Shown: positions 47,139 through 59,335 of the stretch, in pieces
How positions within the stretch are numbered: position 1 is the first letter of the stretch
Layout: each line of letters opens with the position of its first letter
NCBI GenBank assembly: GCA_029582155.1
Contig: CM055899.1
Span: 58,941,349-59,005,348 of the forward strand
DNA from: Panopea generosa
Lineage: Eukaryota; Mollusca; Bivalvia; Adapedonta; Hiatellidae
DNA: 64,000 nucleotides
Reading direction: 5' to 3'
Notes under the pieces: model-generated
Told to the model about the DNA's origin: nothing
Seen by the model: the letters and a program-made list of their open reading frames with translations, nothing else
The model's database searches: none
Translations under genes and position numbers: made by a program

Positions 47139-48260
47139 ATGGTCAAACACATGGTATCTGATATTGCATATAGCATTCGTCTCTTTGCAGACGATACAAG
47201 TCTGTACTTTGTAATCGATCACAATAACAATATAAAAAATGCTGCACCAACTTTAAATTCCGGCATCAACAATATCACTGAATGGTCAAAATGGCTTGTA
47301 ACTTTCAATCCGTCGAAGACTGAATCCCTTCCTATAGCTAGGAGTCCACCCGCCACTATATATGCATAATCAACAAAAATCAGAAGTACAATCACACACC
47401 TACTTAGGTATACTTTTATCAACGACTATACCTGGTACTCTCATATCAAATACATTAAGTATAAGGCATGGTCAAGAATTAAAATCATGAGAAAACTAAA
47501 ATATCAACTAGACAGAAGATCCCTGGCAAATCCGACCACTATTAGAATATGGTGACACAATCTCGGATAATTGCACTAATTATGAAATTCAGCACGAATC
47601 AGCATGCATTGCAACTGGAACAACAAAACTTATATCAAAGAAGTAAGATGGGAAAGTCCAAAAACTCGAAGGACGAATCACAAATTAATTATTTTCTATA
47701 AAATGGTAAACCATATGACTCCTCCCTACTTATCTGCACTAGTACCACCCATAATAGGTGAAATTCCCCGTATAATCTTAGATATAGTTGTGACCTACAC
47801 ATTCCAAGTTTGAGAAGAGCGCTCTGCTATAATTCTTTCATGTTATCTGTTGTCCGTGAATGATACAAGCTACCTATCGAAACAAGACGAGCAGTTTCTA
47901 TCAGTGCCTTTATGCACCAGCTACATGTAAATAAAAATCTTACTAAAACACCAACACACTTACCACAGGTACAAGAAAATGTCAGGTCTTACATACTCGT
48001 CACCGTACGAATTGTAGTACGCTGAAACAACACTTGTTTCGAAAACATATTGAAAATTCCCCACTATATACATACAAAGCAACAGAAAGTATCAATCACT
48101 ATCTCTTCTTCTGCCCTATTTATCATACCGAACGGACTACACTTCTTACATCAATCTCTCCCCTAAGCACTGTTACCCTCAACACACTACCCTTCGGTGA
48201 ACCCCATCTCCGCCACAACACTAACGTCAACTTTTTTAATGCTGTTCACATATAATTATA
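47139..48260 (+). pseudogene. LINE reverse transcriptase, active-site and C-terminal part
   Basis: The open frame from 47139 holds 'IRLFADDTSLYFVID' with an intact FADD active site, then 'INNITEWSKWLVTFNPSKTE'. Further frames carry an 'HTYLGILLS'-like piece, 'KAWSRIKIMRKLKYQLDRRS', 'WESPKTRRTNHKLIIFYKMV' and 'NHMTPPYLSALVPP'. The last frame (48034-48255) has 'SINHYLFFCPIYHTERTTLL', the C-terminal zinc-finger-like tail. The order matches a well-populated molluscan LINE family. It is the same element as 43640-44093 and 45793-46475. Confidence 0.85.
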
Positions 48261-49079
48261 TACACTCGAGTAAGCATTTTAATAATGCAAACTAATAACG
48301 TCTCGAACAACTCTGTAACGCTGTAGACCTGTAGATGATGACCTATAAACAATAATTCATGTTTGCTTGACTGTTTCCCTTGGCTCCCTCGCCTTTGTCC
48401 TGAACTCCTCCGCCTTCTTTTCTGTTTTTTATTATTTTATTTTTAAATTATTTTCTGTTTTTTAGTCTTTTATTTTTAAATTCTGAATTGTATGATTAAT
48501 TATAAAAGTTGTTTTTTTTTCGTTTAAAACTCTTATAGAACTGTATTTTGTTGATATGCCAAAACTAACAAAATGAATTTTATAAGTTACTAAGAAGACA
48601 AAGTATATAAGAATTATTTTCTTTCGTTTCAATCCTTTAACTGTGTATATTGTGGAATATGTTGCACATAGCTTATGAATAAAATATATTTAAACCAAAG
48701 AATGAAAATACCGAAATTATTTCGTTATTTTGTCAAACCACTAACCATGTCTTTGTCGATTTTAGCCGGGCTTTGTGCAAAAGACACAGCCGTGCTTATG
48801 TCGTCGTGTTCAAGCGTTGCAGTGTTGATCACCGCCAAAATGACCATACGCGACAGGGACTATTTCTAGTTCCCGAATTCATTTTTGTCATGCATTTTGT
48901 ATATGCCAGCAGAAATAAATCAAAACAATAAAATATATTGTCGACATTTTATTATGTCAATTTCAATTATAACTGTTGCATAAAATAAATCAAACAATCA
49001 AATTAGCAAGGCGTTTGAAAGTTAGTTAAAACCCGGCTAATAACTTTGATTTATTATTTGTGCTCGCATGTCATTGCGG
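48261..49079. other. AT-rich sequence after the LINE
   Basis: No genes. The first few hundred bases may be 3' UTR of the LINE. The frame 48675-48869 has no recognised motif. Confidence 0.4.
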
Positions 49080-49404
49080 TAGTGTATTCTGTGTATGTTC
49101 AGTTCTGTTCAATGTCTGTATTATCTTTTAATTGTCTGTTTGTCATCAATCTGTTCTATTGGTTCACGTGTGTATGCTTTCCTGTATTTAATTGGAGGAA
49201 ATAAAGACATATATACGTTTATATCATGCTTTAAATATGAAACTTTGTATTGCCGATAGTGACTTATAGGCCCCTTGGGCCGGTTGCTTCATTCTCATTT
49301 ATTGTTGTATGTCTTTTTATTGATTTGTTAATACACATGTCACTTTAATAAAAGACTCACTCACTCACTCACTCACTCACTCACTCACTCACTCACTCAC
49401 TCAC
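49080..49404 (+). repeat. LINE 3' tail ending in (TCAC)n
   Basis: 'gtgacttataggccccttgg' and then 'gccggttgcttc' lie near 49259-49290. They are followed by AT-rich sequence with 'aataaaaga' and an (ACTC/TCAC)n run at 49355-49404 of about 12 units. Microsatellite tails directly after a conserved 3' UTR are typical of CR1/RTE-type LINE ends. Confidence 0.6.
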
Positions 49405-51697
49405 TTATATGTTAACAAATCAATACATCAGTAGTTGTTTTTAACTTATTTTGGATACTGGTAGATATGCACGCATGCATTCTTATATTTTGTTTAAAAA
49501 ACAATGAAAATTATTAAAAATACTTGAACTGAAAAAAAACACGAAAAAACAAGTTTAACGGTGTAAGGTGAATTATTCCATGATAAAAAACATATCTGCT
49601 TTTAAAGCTACCTATGATATCGTGGAACAGTAACAGCAAAGTATCCTAAAATGATTTCTTGATTTAATTTTATTTAAATGTTATTTCGTGCCAGCTCAAT
49701 TGAATATTTTATTGTGATGAAGCACGAACAACTAGCACATAATTTGCCTTTATAAAAAAACAGGTTTAGTTTTAGTCTGTCTTCGGTGATGCCATAAAAC
49801 TGATGTTTTATTTCGAACGTGCGTGTTGGTGTTCATTTTGTTTTATAGACCGAATCCTATCGATATTGTTTTAATGTCAGTTCAGCAGAACCTTTTAGAC
49901 ATTTTAAGACTTCTGTTGAGAAAATGTTTATGACGCACATAGGTTCAGGGACATGAGGGAATAGAAGAATTCATCATGTGAGATAGAAAAATCTCACCCG
50001 ATGGGTAAAAAAATACAGAGCCTCATTCCTGCATGTAATTTTAACCCAGAGGGTGAAATTCTTGGGAATATTGGCAATTATTTTCAGAGATCCTGGGAAC
50101 AAAGGCCAATTTTTAGAGATCTAGGGCACAATGTCCCTGAAGAAAAACCTACCTAATTTGATCAATTGTATGTGTAACTGGTCATGATTTACTTTTAAAA
50201 TGGGATGTTAATTGGTTTAGACGGCTTTTGACAGCTTTGTGGTTTCTGGTGGCTTAATTTAGTAGCAACTCGTACTCTAAATCACCAAGACGCTCTGACT
50301 TCGGAGAAAATCAGAGCTGCGTTCAGTTTGGTAAAACGTTTGCTAACGTTAGCTAACATTTTCCTGGGCACTGGCTAAACCTAATATTAGTGCGCAGTAC
50401 GCAATAGTTTTGGGAACAAGGAATTAAACATATTTGTTATTTAACGGTGCTGATCGCAGCCCAGATTTCGTGTTAAAACGAAGACAGCACAAGGATTTTT
50501 TTGATTATTATGTTGATGTGTGAATAGTAGTATATCAGATAATCGTCACAGGGAGTGAGCCAGTAAGCGCCATTTTCACCTGTTAAAAATGTACGCGGTT
50601 TATAGCACGCGTGACCCTGGCCGTGTCCACATGATACGGCACCCGGGAAACTATTAGGTGATGTTACATTGTATGAATTATCTTGCTACATAATTAAATT
50701 TGAATAGATTTGATTGTTTAAATACATTTATAATTGATAAATATATGCGCTACTGCTAATTTTCCATTGCAATCGGGTGCTGCTGCAGAGAAACATGTAT
50801 AAAAACACGAATTTTGCGCGGATTAACAAAATACGGAAAATCTCAATCAAATAAGATACCAAAAACAAAATAAAGTAATAAATATGTAACATAAGCATTT
50901 GTTTTAATTAAACAACGCCATGTTACCTTTTTATGGAAGGAACTTAATACAAAACAATGTCAAATAATCTAGTAAGGACACCACAAGTGCTTGATATGGC
51001 GGCCGTGAATTTTCCAATATAAAGTGTATGGCATCAGCTTATATTTCGGCATTTATTTGCTAACAGTGCCGAGAGACTAAGCATTGATATAATACACAAA
51101 TTACGGTTAACATGTTCAAATGAAATTGAAAAATAATATATACTGGCCAGATATAAAATTAAGCAATATATAAAGCTACGGAACATTTTTTCTACGTTAC
51201 TTAGCAGTTTACATCCAATGTTTTGCTCAGGTTGTATACATTTAACATGTGCGTATGAAATGGATCACTGACCATTTATCTTATAACAATTTACTGTTAA
51301 TCTGAAATATTAGTTTAATAACAAAATTTGGCAAATCTATTATTTTAAAGGGACACATCGTAATTATAATAAATTTTCGCTTAAAGTTATTTCTTAAATT
51401 ACTTCAGGCCAAAACAACATGTCCATTTCTGGAAAGCCCCTGAAAAAAAATAGTGTAGACCATATACGATTGTTGCTCTCCTGAGGTACCAGTAAAGTTC
51501 AAAGAAAGTCGATTAATTGTTAAAGTTTTATGTTAACCAAGTCATATTATTGAGATAGGTACATTAAAGATTCAATGTACTGTTCTGAAAAACAATAATA
51601 ACATTTTTTTCGGGACAGTATTCTGTCTCTCTCTTTTGGTGGCCATACCGTGCAGCAAACACATTATAGTATTGAAATACACATTTTATTCTTGGTG
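49405..51697. other. Intergenic sequence without recognised genes
   Basis: No domains or exons recognised. A stretch at 51345-51510 beginning 'aaagggacacatcgtaatta' has a start similar to 59660 ('aaagggacacacggcaattt') and may be a dispersed repeat edge. Confidence 0.4.
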
Positions 51698-52640
51698 TAG
51701 TACAGTGACTGTGTAGCGGAAATGACTGAGATGAAAAAAAATAACATTAAGAAAAAAATGTTTGATTTTTTTTTAATTTGGAAAAAAAATAAAGACGATC
51801 TGCCAAACGGAAACAATTGTTTATTTTGCCTTATCAAATATGAAATTAAATACCTCAGTATTATATCAATCCAAATAAATATCATTTTATATTTTTGGAC
51901 ATTTTCACTGATATATTCAAAGCTAACATGACGTCACTAGTTGAAATTATAATCTTCGAATTCCCGCCCGTCCACATGCTCAGTGATGAGATATATATGG
52001 AATTGCGTCTCATTGTCGTCGTCTCTCATTGCTGATTCCAAGCAAAAAAGTATTCGTTTCTTGCGGAAATTGTGTCCCAGTACTGTTTAAGCATCTACAC
52101 CCCGTCCGACGTATACGTTACATAAACGGCTACTACGCCGCATTTTCGGTGATAACTACACACGATAAGCCGGTTCTTCCTGTTTTTGTGCACGCGGTCG
52201 AACAGTAAGGTAAGAAAACCTCTTTATTTTCGTATTTTTATTTCGTTTTTAAACCAAAGATATAACCGATACGAGCGGCATTATGTTTAAGTTTCAAGCG
52301 AAAATATGTTTTTGAATGGATACATGACCGTTTCCTCAAACATTCGAGAAAAGTGACGGATTGAACTATGTTCAAATTGAAAACTGCTCAATTTATTATT
52401 TCAGAAGCATTTATAGGACTACTTTGTGTTTTACATTTATTTTATGTTTCGATACACCAAATCATATCAATAAAATTATAAGTTGATGTGATAAGCCTGC
52501 TAAACGCCAAAAATTGCTTAGCACGTTACATAAGTAGGTACCTTGTATATTGTACACTACATAGGTCGGTGTATTGTGTCATTAAGCGGTATTCTAATAA
52601 CATGAAATAATACTACTATCCAACTATTTCAGGGTTGCTT
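51698..52640 (+). repeat. Left arm of a long imperfect inverted repeat
   Basis: Matches 54585-55972 in reverse complement over its whole length. Examples are 'gtatacgttacataaacggc' and 'tactacgccgcattttcggt' (left about 52108-52155), 'atacatgaccgtttcctcaa' (about 52319) and 'attgtgtcattaagcggtat' (about 52573). The left arm has ~80 bp near 51972-52055 that the right arm lacks. A donor-like 'cagtaaggtaagaaaacc' lies at 52204. It could be two inverted copies of one mobile element, or a fold-back element with a ~1.9-kb middle. Confidence 0.85.
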
Positions 52641-52854
52641 TTAAGCTGTATCGTTGTTTACACGTCACAAATACTAACTATCTTTCCATATGTATGATAT
52701 GTACTGTTATGTCGGGTCTAAAAACACCAATGTGTATTCAAGATAATTGTGTAAAAATGGGCAATGGTATCAAATATAGTTTGTGTTATAGATTTGAACG
52801 GCTTAGAATGTCTGACTTGTCATGAAAATGCAGGAAATACATGCCACGAACTAA

Positions 52855-53046
52855 ATGTCTTTTCATGACAGCATGCCCCCGGACACCCCTAGCAAAGTTG
52901 TGAGTGTGCCTCCTGTAACAATCAAACAGGAAAATGTAATCGAAGAACTACTTCGGCATGTCCGATACCCCAGCATAATAATATCGCTTTTCATACAAAC
53001 ACAATATGTATACTTCTGCATCACAGGATTGCGGGAGGGATTGTGA
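52855..53046 (+). CDS. Hypothetical 63-codon frame, possibly an exon
   Basis: Reads MSFHDSMPPDTPSKVVSVPP and then VTIKQENVIEELLRHVRYPS before turning hydrophobic. The first 40 residues look protein-like, with a 'VTIKQE' motif of the SUMO-consensus type seen in many transcription factors. They follow an acceptor-like 'atgaaaatgcag' (to about 52833). No clear donor follows, and I recognise no family. It lies in the middle segment between the inverted arms. It may be a fortuitous frame. Confidence 0.25.
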   Translation: MSFHDSMPPDTPSKVVSVPPVTIKQENVIEELLRHVRYPSIIISLFIQTQYVYFCITGLREGL

Positions 53047-53467
53047 TTTTGTCGTTGCCATAATAGTATCTTTCAAGTGTGTTAGTGACAAGCTGAATAC
53101 CGGTATCAGTTTCAATAAAAAAAGATAAAAAAGAATAAAATAAATGTATTATCATATTTTTAGCATTGACTGCAGTTTGAACATTTGCCATCCTGAGTAA
53201 CAGTCAAAGGCGTACACCATTAGACTACTTTGGAGCCTAAAAATAGTGTAAGAGTAAACACCTTTAAAGCTGTTAGGTCTTGAAAGGGGCGTCATTCTAG
53301 TTGTCCGGAACTATAATTAATCCATACGTTTAATACACGTTTTATGTTATGCAAATCGTTGTAACCGACTAAAAGAATTGATGGTGAATATAAAATACCT
53401 CGAAATGTGTAAGTTGTATCCATACGTTTTAGCGGTTTGCCAGTATTGCAAATAGCCTGATTTTAAA

Positions 53468-53575
53468 ATCCTCATTGATTTGAGGTCAACCCATCCAGTG
53501 GGATGTGGTCGTCTCAATTTGAAATCCTCATTGATTTGAGGTCAACCTATCCGGTGGGATGTGGTTGTCTTACAA
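53468..53575. repeat. Two-copy 55-bp tandem duplication
   Basis: 'aatcctcattgatttgaggt' begins at about 53468 and again at about 53523. Both copies continue 'caacc.atcc.gtgggatgtg' and 'gt.gtct' with a few differences. Confidence 0.85.
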
Positions 53576-54006
53576 TTGCTACAATCACCGGTCGTGGAGG
53601 GTTGAACGCGTTTCACTTTCTTTTCTCTTTCTTATGTCTAACAACATAACATTCTTTTCTTATGTTTGAATAAACCGGTTTGAGTCCATATTTAATATGG
53701 ATATCATATTTAATAACCATTTTTTTTTCAAATACTATTAGTACTCCGTTCTGGTTTCAGATTTGTCAGCTAAAACTTTCGTTTTTTATCCTAAAGCTTT
53801 TCTCATGTTGCACCCCCTCGCCCCGACCCCCACAACCCTCCCCCAATAATTGAAACGCTCCTACACCAATGAATATATGATCGCAACGAATACAAAAACA
53901 ATGAGTGTTGTATTAAACAAGCACTGTTGCTAGGGTATATCGCTCTGTTGTAACATTAAATTTCGCACCGACGCTAAATGTCGCAACGCTGACACCAACG
54001 CTAAAG

Positions 54007-54448
54007 GATCAACACTACTATCATCTCCATTGAGTACTCCGGACAGATGAAAGAGGAAGAAATTAAGCTTTATTTCTCTTTTTCTTCTTTTTTTCAGGGC
54101 TTGTATTGCATTGATTTGTTTTCCTACCGTGTGTTAAATGTGAAAATTTGATGCTGATACCAGATTTCTAGGCAATTCTGTATCACTTTAGAATTGTTGA
54201 TTCGAATCGAATCGTGGGCGAATAGTTGACACATTATTTTATCTCCAAATTGATTGATAGGTATCACAAAACCACTGAATTAAAAAACACCTGGTCAAGG
54301 TAGGCTGTTTTTTCTTTATAATTACAGATCTTTAACCAGTGAAGAAATTAAGCCCAGACATATGCTGCCAATTTTGTGGGTTTTTTTAGTTGTGTTTTGG
54401 ACATGTTATAATTGAGCCCTATGGGAAATGTAATAGTGGTGTGAGACG
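54007..54448 (+). mobile_element. MITE of the 'CTCACACCACTATTA' family, copy 2
   Basis: Same layout and orientation as 20058-20522: 'atctccattgagtactccgg', 'tctctttttcttctttttttcagggcttgta', 'cgggcgaatagttgacacat'-like, 'cctggtcaaggta', 'gccctatgggaaatgtaata', and end 'gtggtgtgagacg'. The left terminus is eroded ('gatcaacactactatcatct'). It interrupts sequence with repeated 'taaatgtcgcaa' motifs. Target duplication not clear. It lies in the middle segment of the inverted-repeat structure. Confidence 0.8.
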
Positions 54449-55203
54449 TTAATGTCGCAAACCCATCTGTCGCAAAATGTCTCACGTTTAACACGCTATG
54501 ACATAGCACTACATTGGGAACAGGATGCGTTTCCGTGGGGTAGTCGCATAATGGCGTTTATTAATAATTAAAAACTGAATAACAACCCTCAAATAGTTCA
54601 GCAGAAGAAGTACTACATTTACTTAGAATACCGCTGAATGACACAATTCCTCAACTTATGTAGCGTACAATATACGAGGCACCTACTTATGCTACTTACT
54701 AAACATATTTGGCGTTAAGCAGCCTTATAACCTCAACTTGTAGTTTTTAACGATATAACTTGTTGTATTGATATATAAAACAAATATAAAACATATAAAG
54801 TCGTCCCAGAATTGCTTCCGAAGTGATAAATGGATCTGCAAATTACGTGTTTTCAGCCTCTCGAATGTTTGAGGAAACGGTCATGTACCCATCCAAAACC
54901 ACATGCTCGTTTGAAACTTAAATACAATGCCGCTCGTATCGGGGACATTTTTATATCTGTAAAAACGAAATAATAATACGAAAATAAAGGGGTTTTCCCA
55001 TCGCACTGCCCAACCGCGTGCACTAAAATAGCAATAAGTACCGGTTTGTCGTGTTTAGTTATCACCGAAAATGCGGCGTAGTAGCCGTTTATGTAACGTA
55101 TACGTTGGACGGGGTGTCGATGGTTAAAAAGTACTGGGGCACAATTATCTCCGCAAGAAACGGAGATTGTGGCCGGGCGGGGATTCATAGACTATAATTT
55201 CAA

Positions 55204-55786
55204 CTATTGACTTCATGGTAGCTTTGAATATACCAGTGCAAAAACTTAAAAATATCAAATGATATTTACGTCTCACACCACTATTACATTTCCCATAAGG
55301 CTCCATTGTAACATTTATGTTCAAAAACAGAGTGAAAAATTAAATTCTGCAGTGTGTTTCTGGGATCAAATTCTTCACTGGTTCAAGATATGCAATTATA
55401 AAGAAGAAAAGCATACCTTGACCAGGTTTTTTTTAATTCAATGCTTGTGTGAGACCTATCAATTTATGTCAACTATTCGCCCTAGATGCGGTTCAAACCA
55501 ACAATTCTGAAATGACACAGAATTGTCCAGAAAGCTGGTGTCAGCATCAAATTTTCAGTGGTAATTTCTAAATTACTGACCATTTAACTCATGCTAGCAA
55601 AAAACAAACTATTGCAGTACAAAGCCCTGAAAAAAAGAAGAAAAATAGAACTAAAGTTTTATTTCTACCTCTTTCATTTGTACGTCCGGAATACTCAAGG
55701 GAGATAATAGTGGTGTGAGTCCTAGTGACGTCATGTAAGCTTTGAATATATCAGTGAAAATGCTTAAAAATATAAAATGATATTTA
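55204..55786. repeat. 65-bp direct repeats bounding MITE copy 3
   Basis: 'ctattgacttcatggtagct...gatattta' (55204-55268) and 'ctagtgacgtcatgtaagct...gatattta' (55722-55786) are the same host segment present once in the left inverted arm. The MITE sits exactly at the junction of the two copies. They differ at around ten positions. Confidence 0.8.
55269..55721 (-). mobile_element. MITE of the 'CTCACACCACTATTA' family, copy 3
   Basis: Best-preserved termini: starts 'cgtctcacaccactattaca' and ends 'gataatagtggtgtgagtc'. The interior is the reverse complement of the copies at 20.06 and 54.0 kb. It is bounded on both sides by a diverged 65-bp direct repeat (55204-55268 and 55722-55786) of the host arm. 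Confidence 0.85.
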
Positions 55787-56039
55787 TTTGGATTTGTTTT
55801 TTTACTGAGGTATTTAATTTCATATTTGATGAGGAAAATAAACACAGTTGTTTCTGTTTGGCAGATAGTCTTGATTTTTTTTCCAAAATTAAAAAAGAAT
55901 CATACATTTCTTTCTAAATGTTATTTATTTTCATCTAAATCATTTCCGCTTCACAGTCACAGCATTGTACATTTATATACACATGATACGTTTATATAAA
56001 AAGTACAAAACCGTTCAAAACCTAAAAATATAAACGAGT

Positions 56040-59000
56040 AGAGTACATGGATATTATATACATGGCGAGTAAGATGCATGTGAAGATCAGCATGTACATT
56101 GTGAGTAGGGTACACATATGTCCCTGGTGAGTAGGGTACACATATGCACATGGTGAGTAGGGTACACATATGCAACTGATGAGTAGGGTAAATTTAGCAC
56201 AAGGTGAATAGGGTACATATACGTACATGGTGAGTAGGGTGCACATATGCACAAGGTGAATAGGGTACATATACGTACATGGTGAGTAGGGTGCACATAT
56301 GCACAAGGTGAATAGGGTACATATACGTACATGGTGAGTAGGGTGCACATATGCACATGGTGAATAGGGTACATATACGTACATGGTGAGTAGGGTGCAC
56401 ATATGCACAAGGTGAATAGGGTACATATACGTACATGGTGAGTAGGGTGCACATATGCACAAGGTGAATAGGGTACATATACGTACATGGTGATTTGGGT
56501 GCACATATGCACATGGTGAATAGGGTACATAAACGTACATGGTGAGAAGGGTGCACATATGCACAAGGTGAATAGGGTACATATACGTACATGGTGAGTA
56601 GGTAGAACATATGCACAAGGTATATAGGGTACATATACGAACATGGTGAGTAAGGTGCACATATGCACAAGGAGAATAGGGTACATATACGAACATGGTG
56701 AGTAAGATGCACATATGCACAAGGAGAATAGGGTACATATACGTACATGGTGAGTAGGGTGCACATATGCACATGGTGAATAGGGTACATAAACGTACAT
56801 GGTGAGAAGGGTGCACATATGCACAAGGTGAATAGGGTACATATACGTACATGGTGAGTAGGTAGAACATATGCACAAGGTATATAGGGTACATATACGA
56901 ACATGGTGAGTAAGGTGCACATATGCACAAGGAGAATAGGGTACATATACGTACATGGTGAGTTGGGTGCACATATGCACAAGGGGAATAGGGTACATAT
57001 ACGTACATGGTGAGTAGGTTGCACATGTGCATAAGGTGAATAGGGTACATATACGTTCATGGTGAGTAGGGTGCACATATGCACAAGGTGAATAGGGTAC
57101 ATATACGTACATTGTGGGTAGGGTGCACGTATGCACAAGGTGAATAGGGTACATATACGTACATAGTGAGTAGGGTGCACATATGCAAAAAGTGAATAAG
57201 GTACATATACGTCATGGTGAATAGGGTGCACGTATGCACAAGGTGACTAAGATACATATACGTAAATGGTGAATAGGGTGCACGTATGCACAGGGTGAAT
57301 AGGGTACATATACGTACATGGTGAGTAGGTTTCATATACGTACATAATGAGTAGGGTACACATACGTACATAGTCAGTAGGGTGCACATACGTACATGGT
57401 GAGTAAGATACATATACGTACATGGTGAGTAGGGTATACATATATACATAGTGATTAGGGTATATATACATACATGTTGAGTAGGGTGCACATACGTACA
57501 TAGTGAGTAGGGTACACATACGTACATGGTGAGTAGGGTACACATACTTACATAGTGAGTAGAGTACACATACGTACATGGTGAGAAGAGTGCACATATG
57601 TACATAGTAAGTAGGATACATATACGTACATGTTGAGTAGGGTACACATATGTACATAGTGAGTAGGGTACATATACGTACATGGTGAGAAGGGTGCACA
57701 TTTGTACATAGTGAGTAGGGTACATGTATGTACATGGTGAGTAGGGTGCACATTTGTACATGGTGAGTAGGGTACATGTAAGTACATAGTGAGTAGGGTA
57801 CATGTATGTACATAGTGAGTAAGGTGCATATACGTACATAGTGAGTAGGGTACATGTATGTACATAGTGAGTAGGGTACATGTATGAACATAGTGAGTAG
57901 GGTACACATACGTACATAGTGAGTAGGGTACATGTACGTACATGGTGAGCAGGGTGCACATTTGTACATAGTGAGTAGGGTACATGTATGTACATAGTGA
58001 GTAGGGTACATGTACGTACATAGTGAGTAGGGTACACAAACGTACATGGTGAGAAGAGTGCACATATGTGCATAGTGAGTAGGATACATATACGTACATG
58101 GTGAGTAGGGTACACATATGTACATAGTGAGTAGGGTACATATACGTACATGGTGAGTAGGGTGCATATATGTACATAGTGAGTAGGTACATGTATGTAC
58201 ATGTTGAGTAGGGTACACATATGTACATAGTGAGTAGGGTACATATACGTACATGGTGGGTAGGGTGCACATTTGTACATAGTGAGTAGGGTACATGTAT
58301 GTACATAGTGAGTATGGTACATGTATGTACATAGTGAGTAGGGTACACATACGTACATAGTGAGTAGGGTACATGTACGTACATGTTGAGCAGGGTGCAC
58401 ATTTGTACATAGTGAGTAGGGTACATGTATGTACATAGTGAGTTGGGTACATGTACGTACATAGTGAGTAGGGTACACATACCTACATAGTAAGTAGAGT
58501 ACACATACGTACATGGTGAGAAGAGTGCACATATGTACATAGTGAGTAGGATACATATACGTACATGGTGAGTAGGGTACACATATGTACATATTGAGTA
58601 GGGTACATATACGTACATGGTGAGTAGGGTGCATATATGTACATGGTGAGTAGGTACATGTATGTACATGTTGAGTAGGGTACACATATGTACGTAGTGA
58701 GTAGGGTACATATACGTACATGGTGAGAAGGGTGCACATTTGTACATAGTGAGTAGGGTACATGTATGTACATGGTGAGTAGGGTGCACATTTGTACATG
58801 GTGAGTAGGGTACATGTATGTACATAGTGAGTAGGGTACATGTATGTACATAGTGAGTAAGGTGCATATACGTACATAGTGAGTAGGGTACATGTATGTA
58901 CATAGTGAAAAGGGTACATGTATGTACATAGTGAGTAGGGTACACATACGTACATAGTGAGAAGGGTACATGTACGTACATGGTGAGCAGGGTGCACATT

Positions 59001-59335
59001 TGTACATAGTGAGTAGGGTACATGTATGTACATAGTGAGTAGGGTACATGTACGTACATAGTGAGTAGGGTAGACATACCTACATAGTGAGTAGGGTACA
59101 TGTACGTACATGGTGAGAAGGTTGCACATATGTACATAGTGAGTAGGGTACATATACGTACATGGTGAGTAGGGTGCACATTTGTACATAGTGAGAAGGG
59201 TACATGTATGTACATGGTGAGTAGGGTACATGTCTGTACATAGTGAGTAGGGTACATGTATGTACATGGTGAGTAGTGTACATGTATGTACATAGTGAGT
59301 AGGGTACACATATGTACATGGAAAGTAGGGTATAA
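56040..59335. repeat. 26-bp minisatellite with 52-bp and 468-bp higher-order periods
   Basis: About 126 copies of a 26-bp unit such as 'aggtgaatagggtacatata' plus 'cgtaca'. In 56.1-57.3 kb two variants alternate ('gcacatatgcaca' and 'gtacatatacgtaca'), making a 52-bp unit. From 57.3 to 59.3 kb other variants ('gtacatgtatgtacatagtg') dominate. A 468-bp (18 x 26) super-unit is visible: 'gtgagaagag' plus 'tgcacatatg' recurs at 57581, 58049 and 58516. Because no unit variant contains a stop in any minus-strand frame, long minus frames (up to 750 codons, all three frames over 56.2-57.05 kb) appear. I regard them as by-products. Confidence 0.97.

Larger units (their letters stand above)
54585..55972 (-). 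repeat. Right arm of the long inverted repeat (contains a MITE)
   Basis: Reverse complement of 51698-52640, interrupted at 55269-55721 by a MITE with a 65-bp flanking duplication. A 111-codon minus-strand frame at 54853-55188 covers the most conserved part ('RIRYINGYYAAFSVITKH' and 'HAVGQCDG'). In the left arm the same region has stops, so I do not call it a gene, though it could descend from the element's own exon. Outer ends pair as 'cggaaatg...cagtga' (left, 51705-51723) and 'catttccgcttcacagtcac' (right, about 55944). Confidence 0.85.

Noticed and set aside
54853-55188. 111-codon minus-strand frame as a gene
   Set aside because: The matching stretch in the opposite inverted arm has stops, and no domain is recognised; kept only as part of the inverted repeat.
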